Shown in pieces: positions 17,650 to 24,924 of a DNA stretch of 41,352 bases. Within the stretch, counting starts at the first letter, position 1, and each line of letters starts with the position of its first letter. The translations under genes were made by a program, and so were the position numbers. Source of the DNA: JBBDYQ01 sp035553855 (GTDB lineage: Bacteria > Actinomycetota > Thermoleophilia > Solirubrobacterales > Thermoleophilaceae); NCBI GenBank assembly GCA_035553855.1, contig DATMJO010000006.1, positions 1 through 41,352 on the forward strand, given 5' to 3'. The notes beneath the pieces were generated by a model. The model saw nothing but the letters and a program-made list of their open reading frames with translations. It searched no databases and was not told the DNA's origin.

Positions 17650-18126
17650 GTGAGCGAGCGCCTCGTCGCCGTCGGCCGGGTGGGCAGGCCCCACGGGGTG
17701 GACGGCAGCTTCTACGTGGAGCGGGTCGCCGACGGCCTCGCTGAGGGCACCCGGGTGGTCGTGGCCGGCGACGAGCGGGTGGTCGCGCGCCGGGCCGGCA
17801 CCGACGCCCGTCCGCTCGTCCGTCTCGCGGGCGTCGAGGACCGCGACGCGGCCGCGGCCCTCCGCTCGGAGGAGCTACTCGTCCTCCGCGAGGAGGTCCC
17901 GCTCGCCGATGACGAGTGGCTGATCGACGACCTCGTCGGCTGCGAGGTCCCCGGACTCGGCACGGTCCGGGCCGTGATCCCGAACCCGTCCTGCGACGTG
18001 CTCGACGTGGGGGAGGGCGACGGCCCCGCCACGCTCGTGCCGCTCGTGCGCGACGCCGTCACCTCGGTGGACGTCCGCGCCCGCGTGATCGAGGTCGACC
18101 GCGGCTTCCTGGGGCTCGAGCCCTGA
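17650..18126 (+). CDS. rimM: Ribosome maturation factor RimM
   Basis: A 158-residue 16S rRNA processing protein acting on the 30S head with protein S19. It has the N-terminal RimM motif VAVGRVGRPHGVDGSFYVER and a C-terminal PRC-barrel with DEWLIDDLVGCEV and LVPLVRDAVTSVDV. The GTG at 17650 is chosen because the family begins a few residues before VGRVGRPHG. The upstream in-frame start at 17584 would overlap khpA. The last bases contain the probable CTG start of trmD. Confidence 0.93.
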   Translation: MSERLVAVGRVGRPHGVDGSFYVERVADGLAEGTRVVVAGDERVVARRAGTDARPLVRLAGVEDRDAAAALRSEELLVLREEVPLADDEWLIDDLVGCEVPGLGTVRAVIPNPSCDVLDVGEGDGPATLVPLVRDAVTSVDVRARVIEVDRGFLGLEP

Positions 18127-18785
18127 ACATCGACGTCTTCACGCTCTTTCCTGGCTGGTTCGGCTGGTATGCCGAGCAGCGCCATGTCGCGAACGCCCTC
18201 GGCGAGGGCCACTCGCTCGAGGCGATCGACCTCCGCGCGACGACCCCGCTCGGAGCGGGACAGGTGGACGACACCCCCTACGGAGGAGGTGCCGGCATGG
18301 TGATCCGCGTCGACGTGGTCGAGGCAGCCCTGCGGGCGCGCTACGGCCCCGACCGCGGCGCCCGCCGGGTGATCGCGCTCTCGGCCGGAGGCCGGCGCCT
18401 GGACGACGCCCTCGCGTCCGAGCTGGCGGGCGGACCCGACCTGACGCTCCTGTGCGGCCGCTACGAGGGCTTCGACGAGCGGGTCCACGAGCATCTGGCG
18501 ACCGACGTGGTCTCGATCGGCCCCTACGTCCTGGCGGGCGGCGAGCTGGCGGCGATGGTGGTCTGCGACACGGTGATCCGCAAGCTCCCGGGGGCCCTCG
18601 GCCACGCCGACAGCGCAGTCGAGGAGTCGTTCAGCCCCGCCCTCGAAGGCGCTCCGGAGTACCCGCATTACACGCGCCCCTTCGACTGGCACGGCCACAC
18701 GGTGCCGGATGTGCTGCTCTCGGGTGACCATGCCAAGGTCCGCGACTGGCGCCTCGCGCAGAGCCGGTCGCGGGCGCGCGGCTGA
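18123..18785 (+). CDS. trmD: tRNA (guanine37-N1)-methyltransferase TrmD, CTG start
   Basis: A 220-residue SAM-dependent methyltransferase that makes m1G37 in tRNAs and so prevents frameshifting. It has the deep trefoil-knot motifs LLCGRYEGFDERV, IGPYVLAGGELAAMV and EESFSPALEG, plus GAGQVDDTPYGGGAGMV near the N-terminus. The frame begins NIDVFTLFPGWF, the normal TrmD start, immediately preceded by CTG at 18123-18125 that overlaps the rimM stop TGA by two bases. There is no ATG, GTG or TTG nearby in this frame, and upstream sequence reads as rimM out of frame, so CTG is the best start. It is about 20 residues shorter than E. coli TrmD. Confidence 0.93.
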   Translation: MNIDVFTLFPGWFGWYAEQRHVANALGEGHSLEAIDLRATTPLGAGQVDDTPYGGGAGMVIRVDVVEAALRARYGPDRGARRVIALSAGGRRLDDALASELAGGPDLTLLCGRYEGFDERVHEHLATDVVSIGPYVLAGGELAAMVVCDTVIRKLPGALGHADSAVEESFSPALEGAPEYPHYTRPFDWHGHTVPDVLLSGDHAKVRDWRLAQSRSRARG

Positions 18786-18793
18786 CCCTTCGC

Positions 18794-18799
18794 TACCAT
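18794..18799 (+). promoter_or_regulatory. -10-like TACCAT upstream of rplS
   Basis: TACCAT would start transcription about 18806, directly in front of a terminator hairpin at 18809. It is either unused, or it feeds a very early attenuator. No -35 was recognised. Confidence 0.25.
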
Positions 18800-18808
18800 T
18801 CGCAACCC

Positions 18809-18833
18809 GCGCGCCCGGCGCGCCTTCTTTTTT
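18809..18833 (+). terminator. Intrinsic terminator between trmD and rplS
   Basis: A 6-bp GC stem GCGCGC / GCGCGC with a CCG loop is followed by TTCTTTTTT. This is the only classical stem plus T-run terminator I see in the window, and it probably ends the ffh-trmD transcript. Confidence 0.75.
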
Positions 18834-18875
18834 CCCGCAGTACCGCCGATCCCCGCCGCTTCCGGAGAATTCGCC

Positions 18876-19493
18876 ATGAGCAAGGTCATCGACAGCCTCG
18901 AGCGCGACCAACTGCGCCGCGTCCCCCGCTTCCAGGCGGGCGATCGCGTGAAGGTGCACTTCCAGGTCGTGGAGGGAACCCGCCGCCGGACCCAGGTCTT
19001 CGAGGGCGTCGTGATCAAGCGCCAGGGCTCGGGCGCCCGCGAGACCTTCACGGTCCGCAAGTCGTCGTTCGGGGTCGGCGTGGAGCGTACGTTCCCGCTG
19101 CATTCGCCGAAGATCGAGAAGATCGACGTTGCGAGCCGGGGCGACGTCAGGCGCGCCAAGCTCTACTACCTCCGTGACCGCGTCGGCAAGTCGGCGCGGG
19201 TCCGGGAGCGCCAGTTCGGCGGCAAGACCGAGGAGATCGCCTACGTCGAGCCCGGCGGCGCGTTCGACGAGCAGGGCGCGCAGGTCGAGGCGGAGGTGCT
19301 GCCGGACGAGGATCCCGCCGGGGGCGAGGCGGAAGAGGCCCCGGTCGCCGACGCGCAGGCCACTGCCGTCACCGACGTGCCCGCGCAGGAGACCACGGTG
19401 AGCGACGTGCCCGCTGATGCCCCGGAGGCCGGCGACGCGCCGGCCGAGGCCGAGGCGGACGCGGAGGGCGAACCGGACCAGAAGCCCGAGTGA
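18876..19493 (+). CDS. rplS: 50S ribosomal protein L19 with long acidic C-terminal extension
   Basis: A 205-residue protein whose first 115 or so residues are normal L19 (RFQAGDRVKVHFQVVEGTRR, VVIKRQGSGARETFTVRKSS, RRAKLYYLRDRVGKSARVRE). About 85 extra residues follow, rich in Ala, Glu, Asp and Pro, with internally repeated VTDVPAQETT / VSDVPADAP. Standard L19 ends shortly after the RERQ region. The tail is strongly acidic and presumably disordered, opposite in charge to rRNA. A GGAGA sequence precedes the ATG. No frameshift is needed to read the tail, and its codon use resembles the rest. Confidence 0.95.
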   Translation: MSKVIDSLERDQLRRVPRFQAGDRVKVHFQVVEGTRRRTQVFEGVVIKRQGSGARETFTVRKSSFGVGVERTFPLHSPKIEKIDVASRGDVRRAKLYYLRDRVGKSARVRERQFGGKTEEIAYVEPGGAFDEQGAQVEAEVLPDEDPAGGEAEEAPVADAQATAVTDVPAQETTVSDVPADAPEAGDAPAEAEADAEGEPDQKPE

Positions 19494-19503
19494 CGGCGGC
19501 CGC

Positions 19504-20118
19504 GTGACCCCGGTGGCGGAGGGCAAGGAGAAGAAGCAGAGCTCCCTCGTCGAGCTCGTGTCGGTCGTGGCCGTGGCGCTGCTGCTCGCGCTCGGCATCC
19601 AGGCCGTCCTCGTCAAGCCCTTCCGGATCCCGAGCGAGTCGATGGTCCCGACGCTCGAGGTCGGGCAGCGCGTCCTTGTGGACCGCGTGACCTTCCGCTT
19701 CGGCGAGCCCGAGCGCAACGACGTGGTCGTGTTCAAGCCGCCGCAGGGAGCGCAGACCGACACCTGCGGCGCCGACCATCCGAGCGGCAGCCCCTGTCCG
19801 GCGCCCACGGACGAGCAGGCCGACACGAACTTCATCAAGCGGGTCGTCGGGATGCCCGGGGATCGCCTGAAGGTCATCGAGGGCCGGGTCTACATCAACG
19901 GCAAGGTGCAGGACGAGCCGTTCATCCAGCCCGACGCCGGCTGCCCGCTCTGCGAGCTTCCGGACGAGATCACGATCCCGAAGGACCACTACTTCATGAT
20001 GGGCGACAACCGGGGCGCCTCCGACGACAGCCGCGCCTGGGGCCCCGTCCCCAAGAAGTGGATGATCGGCCAGGCGTTCTCGACCTACTGGCCCCCCAAG
20101 CGCATCGGCCTGCTCTGA
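19504..20118 (+). CDS. lepB: Signal peptidase I
   Basis: A 204-residue type I signal peptidase with one N-terminal membrane helix (about residues 15-36). Catalytic Ser46 lies in RIPSESMVPTL and the general-base Lys112 in FIKRVVGMPGD. The box GDNRGASDDSRAWGPV is box E of the family. The region between Ser and Lys includes TDTCGADHPSGSPCPAP, and a later segment has GCPLC; four cysteines in an extracytoplasmic domain suggest disulfides or metal binding, unusual for LepB. The GTG at 19504 gives a natural start; an upstream ATG (19417) would run through rplS and add an arginine-rich leader. Confidence 0.94.
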   Translation: MTPVAEGKEKKQSSLVELVSVVAVALLLALGIQAVLVKPFRIPSESMVPTLEVGQRVLVDRVTFRFGEPERNDVVVFKPPQGAQTDTCGADHPSGSPCPAPTDEQADTNFIKRVVGMPGDRLKVIEGRVYINGKVQDEPFIQPDAGCPLCELPDEITIPKDHYFMMGDNRGASDDSRAWGPVPKKWMIGQAFSTYWPPKRIGLL

Positions 20119-20159
20119 GCGCGCGGCGGCACGCGGCGACGTTCCGCCGTCCTCCCGCC

Positions 20160-20165
20160 TAACAT
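20160..20165 (+). promoter_or_regulatory. -10 element candidate for rnhB (TAACAT)
   Basis: TAACAT ends 10 bases before the GTG at 20176. No Shine-Dalgarno sequence is visible. Confidence 0.42.
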
Positions 20166-20175
20166 CGCGGCCGCA

Positions 20176-20877
20176 GTGGGGAGCCCGGCGACACCCGCGG
20201 AGGCGGCACCGGCACGCAGGCCGCGACGCGCCCGCAGGCCGAGCGGACGGAGGCTCTTCGCGTTCGACCGCGCGCTGGGTCGCAGGTTCGTCGCGGGCGC
20301 CGACGAGGCGGGCCGGGGCTCGCTCGCCGGGCCGCTGGTGGCGGCCGCCGTGCTCTTCGACCTCGAGCGGCTGACGCTCGCCGACCGCCGCGCGCTGGCG
20401 CGGCTGAACGACTCGAAGCAGCACACGACCGAGGGCCGCGAGGAGCTTTTTCCGCTGGTCATGAAGGCGGCCACCAGGGCGGCCGTCGTGTCGCGCTGCG
20501 TGCGCGGCATCGACGATCGGGGGCTGCATGTGACGAACCTGGCCGCGCTCCGCGACGCGCTGATCCGCGTGGCGCCCCCGGAGGCTGTCTGCCTGGTCGA
20601 CGGGTTCCGCGTCCCCGAGTTCGGCAGGGAGCAGCAGGCCGTGATCGGCGGGGACGGCCGGAGCGCGGCGATCGCGGCCGCGTCGGTGCTCGCCAAGGTC
20701 ACGCGGGACCGCTTCATGCACGCGGCAGCGGACCGGCATCCGCGCTGGGACTTCGCGACGAACGTGGGCTACTCGACGCCCGAGCACCGCGCCGCCATCC
20801 GGGAGCACGGCGTCTGCCCGCTCCACCGGATGTCGTTCGCGTCGATCGCCTACACCCAGCTCTCGCTCGACGGCTGA
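20176..20877 (+). CDS. rnhB: Ribonuclease HII
   Basis: A 233-residue RNase HII that nicks DNA at single ribonucleotides and degrades RNA in hybrids. Catalytic acids lie in GADEAGRGSLAGPLVAAAV (Asp, Glu), LVDGF and the later AKVTRDRFMHAAA (Asp). The C-terminus VCPLHRMSFA is typical. There is a basic N-terminal extension of about 35 residues rich in Arg/Ala/Pro before the fold starts; if translation began later these would be lost, but no better start is seen. It converges with yraN 10 bases away on the other strand. Confidence 0.94.
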   Translation: MGSPATPAEAAPARRPRRARRPSGRRLFAFDRALGRRFVAGADEAGRGSLAGPLVAAAVLFDLERLTLADRRALARLNDSKQHTTEGREELFPLVMKAATRAAVVSRCVRGIDDRGLHVTNLAALRDALIRVAPPEAVCLVDGFRVPEFGREQQAVIGGDGRSAAIAAASVLAKVTRDRFMHAAADRHPRWDFATNVGYSTPEHRAAIREHGVCPLHRMSFASIAYTQLSLDG

Positions 20878-20887
20878 GCGCGCTCGG

Positions 20888-21277
20888 TCAGAACGCCGCC
20901 TCGAGGTGCTCCAGGGCGAGCACTCGCCCCGTTCTGTCCACGGTCACGCCGATGGCATCGAAGCGGAGGGCGGGCCTCGACGGCCGGGAAGCTCCGGCCG
21001 CCTCGTCCGAGAGCCACACCACCGCCAGCAGCCTGAGGCGCCGCCGCTTCGCGGGCCCGACGGCGCCGAGCGGGCCGGCCGGCCCGCGCGTCCCGCCGGC
21101 GACGCGGGTCTTCACCTCGCAGAAGACGAGATGGCGCTCGTCGGCCGCCACGATGTCGATCTCGCCGTAGCGCGTCCGGTAGTTGCGGTCGAGGATCCGG
21201 TAGCCCGCGGCGGCTAGATGGTCGGCGGCGAGCCGCTCGCCGGCGGCACCGAGGTCTCGCCGTGGGTCGGTCGACAT
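20888..21277 (-). CDS. YraN/UPF0102 endonuclease-like protein
   Basis: A 129-residue protein of the UPF0102 family, which has a restriction-endonuclease-like (PD-(D/E)xK) fold. The core reads YGEIDIVAADERHLVFCEVKTRV, containing the putative metal ligands E-x-D and E-x-K. The N-terminus RRDLGAAGERLAADHLAAAGY is typical of the family. It is almost always next to rnhB or comM in actinobacteria, as here, but it is inverted relative to both, which is less usual. It diverges from comM with a 180-base shared upstream region. The biological role of the family is not established. Confidence 0.9.
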   Translation of the reverse strand: MSTDPRRDLGAAGERLAADHLAAAGYRILDRNYRTRYGEIDIVAADERHLVFCEVKTRVAGGTRGPAGPLGAVGPAKRRRLRLLAVVWLSDEAAGASRPSRPALRFDAIGVTVDRTGRVLALEHLEAAF

Positions 21278-21283
21278 GAGCCG

Positions 21284-21289
21284 ACCCTA
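21284..21289 (-). promoter_or_regulatory. -10 element candidate for yraN (TAGGGT, minus strand)
   Basis: On the minus strand TAGGGT ends 6 bases before the yraN ATG (start base 21277), the leaderless spacing. Confidence 0.42.
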
Positions 21290-21300
21290 GGACGGGATCC

Positions 21301-21422
21301 GTGACGGCGAGGTCGGATGCGTGACGACTCGGGACCAGCGCCGTGCCGTTTTCGTGCGGGGCCCATCCCGGAGGCGTGAACAGCTTGTGACCGGCCCTGC
21401 GGCGAAGCGTCACCGGCGTCAC
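21301..21422. promoter_or_regulatory. Cluster of four GTGACG/CGTCAC motifs between yraN and comM
   Basis: GTGACG occurs at 21301-21306 and 21321-21326 (20 bases apart, two helical turns). Its reverse complement CGTCAC occurs at 21408-21413 and 21417-21422 (9 bases apart). A fifth GTGAC core lies at 21387-21391. The cluster fills the divergent promoter region and may be an operator; the binding protein is unknown. Confidence 0.35.
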
Positions 21423-21444
21423 AGGCCGGGATCGATCGCGGTCC

Positions 21445-21450
21445 TAGCTT
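21445..21450 (+). promoter_or_regulatory. -10 element candidate for comM (TAGCTT)
   Basis: TAGCTT ends 7 bases before the ATG at 21458, the spacing of a leaderless start. Confidence 0.42.
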
Positions 21451-21457
21451 GGGCCTC

Positions 21458-22969
21458 ATGCTCGCCACGGCCACCACCTTCACGATCGAGGGCGTCCGCG
21501 GCCGGGAGATCCTGGTCGAGGTGGACGTTCGCCGCGGCCTGCCGGCGTTCACGGTCGTCGGACTCCCCGACGCCACCGTTCGCGAGGCGCGGGAGCGCGT
21601 GAGGGCGGCACTGCTCAACTCCGCTCTCGATTTCCCGATGCAGCGGGTCACGGCGAACCTCGCGCCGGCGTACCTGCGAAAGCACGGCGCCACCTTCGAC
21701 CTGGCGCTGGCCGTGGCGCTCTTGGCTGCGAGCGGCCAGGTGCCGCCGGAGGCGCTCCCGGGCCTCGCGGTCTGCGGCGAGCTCTCACTGGGCGGCGCGA
21801 TCCGCCCCGTCAGGGGCGCCCTCGCCATGGCCTTCGCCGCGGCCGCCGCCGGGTGCGCCCGCATCGTGGTCCCGCCTGACAACGCAGGCGAGGCGGCGCT
21901 CGCCGGGATCGACGCCCTGCCGGTGCCCGACCTCACCTCGCTCGTGGACGTCCTGCACGGCCGCTTGGCCCCGGAGCCCGCACGCCCCCCGGCGTTCGCT
22001 CCGCGCGAAGGCGCCGGCCTGCCGGACCTGGCGGACGTGCGCGGGCAGGAGGACGCGCGGCGCGCGCTGGAGATCGCCGCGGCCGGCGGGCACAGCCTGC
22101 TCATGGTCGGCCCGCCCGGAGCCGGCAAGACGATGCTCGCGCGGCGGCTCCCGGGCATCCTCCCGCCGCCGTCGCTGGAGGAGGCCGTCGAGATCACGAA
22201 CGTCCACAGCGTCGCCGGATTGGTGAACGGCGGCCTCGTCTCCGAGCGGCCCTTCAGGGCGCCTCACCACAGCATCTCGGCGCCAGGCCTCGTGGGGGGC
22301 GGGGCACACCCCCGCCCCGGCGAGGTCTCGCTCGCCCACGGGGGAGTCCTTTTCCTCGACGAGCTCGCCGAGTTCTCGCGCGTGGCGCTCGAGGCGTTGC
22401 GGCAACCCCTCGAGGACGGCCGCAGCGTCGTCACCCGCGGCCAGCGAACGATCGAGTTTCCTGCCCGGGCGATGCTTGCCGCCGCGTGCAACCCGTGCCC
22501 GTGCGGTCGCGGTGCGGAGCGATGCGTATGCGGGCCGATGGCCGTCGCGCGCTACCGGCGGCGGCTCAGCGGACCCCTGCTGGACCGGATCGACCTGACG
22601 TGCGAGCTCGGCCCGGTCGCTCCGGGGGCGCTGGCGGGGCCCGGGGCGGGCGAGTGCTCCGCGGCCGTGCGGGAGCGTGTCGTGTCGGCTCGGGAGCGCC
22701 AGGCCGATCGCCTCCGGGGCTCGGGAGCGCTCGCGAACGCCGGCATCGCCGCGGGCATGCTGCGCGGGGCGGCGCGGCCGGCGCCCGATGCCGAGCGCCG
22801 ACTCGCCGAAGGACACGCGCTGCTCGGGCTGAGCGCTCGCGGGCACGCCCGCGTGCTGCGCGTGGCGCGCACGATCGCCGACCTCGAGGGCGCCGACCGC
22901 ATCGAGGCCACCCACGTGGACGAGGCCCTCGGATACCGCCACGCCCCGGCGATCGGCGAGGCGGCGTGA
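21458..22969 (+). CDS. comM: ComM/YifB-family AAA+ ATPase (Mg chelatase-like)
   Basis: A 503-residue protein of the ComM family, a hexameric branch-migration helicase that promotes recombination of incoming DNA during transformation. The N-terminal Lon-protease-like domain (about 1-170; GLPAFTVVGLPDATVREARE) is followed by the AAA+ core with Walker A GPPGAGKTMLARRLPGILPP, Walker B GGVLFLDELAEF and the cysteine-rich insert CNPCPCGRGAERCVCGP. A C-terminal Mg-chelatase-like domain ends RTIADLEGADRIEATHVDEA. The ATG at 21458 is preferred over a TTG three codons earlier because the family starts just before ATTFTIEGV. Its stop overlaps dprA. Confidence 0.93.
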   Translation: MLATATTFTIEGVRGREILVEVDVRRGLPAFTVVGLPDATVREARERVRAALLNSALDFPMQRVTANLAPAYLRKHGATFDLALAVALLAASGQVPPEALPGLAVCGELSLGGAIRPVRGALAMAFAAAAAGCARIVVPPDNAGEAALAGIDALPVPDLTSLVDVLHGRLAPEPARPPAFAPREGAGLPDLADVRGQEDARRALEIAAAGGHSLLMVGPPGAGKTMLARRLPGILPPPSLEEAVEITNVHSVAGLVNGGLVSERPFRAPHHSISAPGLVGGGAHPRPGEVSLAHGGVLFLDELAEFSRVALEALRQPLEDGRSVVTRGQRTIEFPARAMLAAACNPCPCGRGAERCVCGPMAVARYRRRLSGPLLDRIDLTCELGPVAPGALAGPGAGECSAAVRERVVSARERQADRLRGSGALANAGIAAGMLRGAARPAPDAERRLAEGHALLGLSARGHARVLRVARTIADLEGADRIEATHVDEALGYRHAPAIGEAA

Positions 22970-24099
22970 GCCCATCGGGCGCATGCGAGGCGTGCCTGCG
23001 CCGCGGATGGCTGGTGGGCCACCTGGCACCGCGCCTCGCCGCTCTGCTCGGCGAGAGCCCAACGCCCGGGAAGCGTCGCGGGCGACTGCTGGCGCTGCCC
23101 GATGCGGAGCTGATCGAGGCCACCTGTTGCGCGGAGCGGCGGGCGGAGGCCCACTCCCTGCTGGAGACATTCGACCCCGCCCGCGCCCGCGAAGCGCTTC
23201 TGACCGTGGAGGTCGAGGCGGTCTGCAGGCACGCCCTGACCTACCCGTCGGGGCTCAGCGACCTCGACGACGCGCCGGCCGTGCTGTTCGTCGCCGGCGG
23301 GGCCGGCCGCCTCAAGGCGCTGACCGGCGCTCCGGCCGTCACGGTCGTGGGCACCCGCCGCCCGTCGCCCTACGGCCTGGAGGTGGCGCGCGTGCTGGGC
23401 CGCGGCCTGTCGGCCGCGGGAGTCACGGTGGTCAGCGGCCTCGCCCTCGGGATCGACGCTTCAGCTCACCGCGGGGCGCTCGAGGGGGGCGGTGCGGTGG
23501 TGGCCGTGCTCGCGAGGGGCCCGGACGCCGCGTACCCGCGCAGCCACCAGCGCCTGTACGAGCGAGTCCGGACCGAGGGCTGTGTCGTGTCGGAGTTCCC
23601 TCCGGGCGTGCCCGTGCACCGCTGGGCCTTCCCCGCGCGCAACCGGATCATGGCGGCGCTCGGCAGCGTCACGGTCGTCGTCGAGGCCGACGATCCGTCG
23701 GGCTCGCTGATCACCTGCCGCTTCGCCGAGGACCTGGGGAGGACGGTGGCTGCGGTGCCCGGGCGGATCACCACGGGGGCGGCGCGCGGCACGAACCGCC
23801 TCCTGCGCGACGGGGCCCGCGTGGTGCTCGGCCCGGAGGATCTCCTCGAGGAGCTGTTCGGGCCGGGCGCCGCCCCGGTCGCGCCCGTCCCGGACCCGCC
23901 CGTCCTGGAGAGCCCCCTCGCCGAGGTGCTCGCGGCGATCGAGGGATCCGCGGGCGTGTCCGCGATCGCGGCGCGCACGGGCCTCGCCCCCGGCGCCGTG
24001 CGGGCGGCGCTCGGGCGCCTCGAGGTCATGGGCCTGGTGCGGCGGGATGGCCTCGGCTTCGAGCGCACGGCGGCGCCCGCCTATGCTGCCCGCTCGTGA
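22966..24099 (+). CDS. dprA: DNA processing protein DprA
   Basis: A 377-residue protein that loads RecA on single-stranded DNA taken up by transformation. It begins with a short N-terminal domain (CEACLRRGWLVGHLAPRLAA). The Rossmann-like core has VVGTRRPSPYG, VSGLALGIDASAHRGAL and FPARNRIMAALGSVTVVVEA. A winged-helix C-terminal domain (about 310-377) includes LAAIEGSAGVSAIAARTGLA. The GTG overlaps the comM stop (GTGA), indicating coupling. With comM this suggests that the organism or its ancestors use natural transformation or a related recombination route; no uptake pilus genes are present in the window. Confidence 0.94.
   Translation: MSPSGACEACLRRGWLVGHLAPRLAALLGESPTPGKRRGRLLALPDAELIEATCCAERRAEAHSLLETFDPARAREALLTVEVEAVCRHALTYPSGLSDLDDAPAVLFVAGGAGRLKALTGAPAVTVVGTRRPSPYGLEVARVLGRGLSAAGVTVVSGLALGIDASAHRGALEGGGAVVAVLARGPDAAYPRSHQRLYERVRTEGCVVSEFPPGVPVHRWAFPARNRIMAALGSVTVVVEADDPSGSLITCRFAEDLGRTVAAVPGRITTGAARGTNRLLRDGARVVLGPEDLLEELFGPGAAPVAPVPDPPVLESPLAEVLAAIEGSAGVSAIAARTGLAPGAVRAALGRLEVMGLVRRDGLGFERTAAPAYAARS
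24082..24087 (+). promoter_or_regulatory. -10 element candidate for thiD (TATGCT)
   Basis: TATGCT lies inside the end of dprA and finishes 8 bases before the thiD GTG at 24096. Confidence 0.38.
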
Positions 24100-24893
24100 C
24101 CGGCGAGCCCAGACAACCGCCCACGGCGCTGGCGATCGCGGGCTCCGACTCGGGCGGCGGCGCCGGCATCCAGGCCGATCTCAAGGCGTTCGCCCGCTGC
24201 GGGGTGCACGGCATGACCGCGATCACGGCGGTGACCGCCCAGAGCACCACAGGCGTCAGCGCCGTACACGCCATCCCGGGCGATCTGATCGTCGAGCAGG
24301 TTCGCGCCGTGACGGCCGACATCGGCGTGGACGCGGTCAAGATCGGGATGCTCGGCACGGTGGAGACGATCGACGCCGTCGAGCGGGCGCTCGCCCTGAC
24401 CGGGACCGCGCCGGTCGTGATCGACCCGGTGATGGTCGCCGAGAGCGGCGCGAGACTGCTGGACGAGGATGCCGTCCATGCCCTGCGCGAGCGGCTGCTG
24501 CCCCATGCCGAGGTGGTCACCCCGAACCTCCCGGAAGCGCGGGTGCTGGCAGGCGCCGACGCCTCCCCGGACGCGCTCGCGCGGGCGATCCACGCGCTGG
24601 GACCGCGAGCCGTCGTGGTCACGGGGGGACACCGGGACGAGGCCACGGACGTCTTCTTCGACGGGGAGCGGCTGGAGGAGATCCCCGGCGAGCGGCACCC
24701 GGACGGCGCGGCACATGGATCGGGCTGCACGCACTCCTCGGCGCTGGCCGCGTATCTCGCCCGGGGCTTCGAGCCGCTGGACGCGGCGCGCCGCGCGAAG
24801 CGGATCGCCTCGGACGCGGTTCGCGACGGGCTCTCCCGGCTCGGAGCGGGCGCCGGCCCCGTGGACGCCCTGGGCATCCGCCGGAACGGCTGA
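24096..24893 (+). CDS. thiD: Hydroxymethylpyrimidine/phosphomethylpyrimidine kinase
   Basis: A 265-residue ribokinase-fold enzyme of thiamine synthesis that phosphorylates HMP and HMP-phosphate. The opening IAGSDSGGGAGIQADLKAF is the ThiD signature. Also present are VKIGMLG, VIDPVMVAESGARLL, TPNLPEA and the anion-hole motif HGSGCTHSSALAA. The length is normal. The GTG overlaps the dprA stop (GTGA). No other thiamine gene is nearby, so its place here reflects coupling rather than pathway clustering. Confidence 0.95.
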   Translation: MTGEPRQPPTALAIAGSDSGGGAGIQADLKAFARCGVHGMTAITAVTAQSTTGVSAVHAIPGDLIVEQVRAVTADIGVDAVKIGMLGTVETIDAVERALALTGTAPVVIDPVMVAESGARLLDEDAVHALRERLLPHAEVVTPNLPEARVLAGADASPDALARAIHALGPRAVVVTGGHRDEATDVFFDGERLEEIPGERHPDGAAHGSGCTHSSALAAYLARGFEPLDAARRAKRIASDAVRDGLSRLGAGAGPVDALGIRRNG

Positions 24894-24917
24894 CGGGGGC
24901 CCTCCCTCTGCCATAAT
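24890..24917 (+). promoter_or_regulatory. Promoter candidate (CTGACG-N16-CATAAT)
   Basis: CTGACG (24890-24895, containing the thiD stop) and CATAAT (24912-24917) are 16 bases apart. The -10 ends 7 bases before the GTG at 24925. It has the same -35, spacer and leader geometry as the promoter candidate at 5310. Confidence 0.5.
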
Positions 24918-24924
24918 CGCCCGC

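Noticed and set aside
17712..19877. 721-codon minus-strand frame spanning rimM to lepB
   Set aside because: It covers several strongly supported ribosomal and processing genes; composition follows the reverse complement of their codons.
21386..21423. CRP-like palindrome TGTGA...TCACA upstream of comM
   Set aside because: The half sites are 28 bases apart rather than 6, so they do not form a CRP-type site; the motif is better described as part of the GTGACG cluster.
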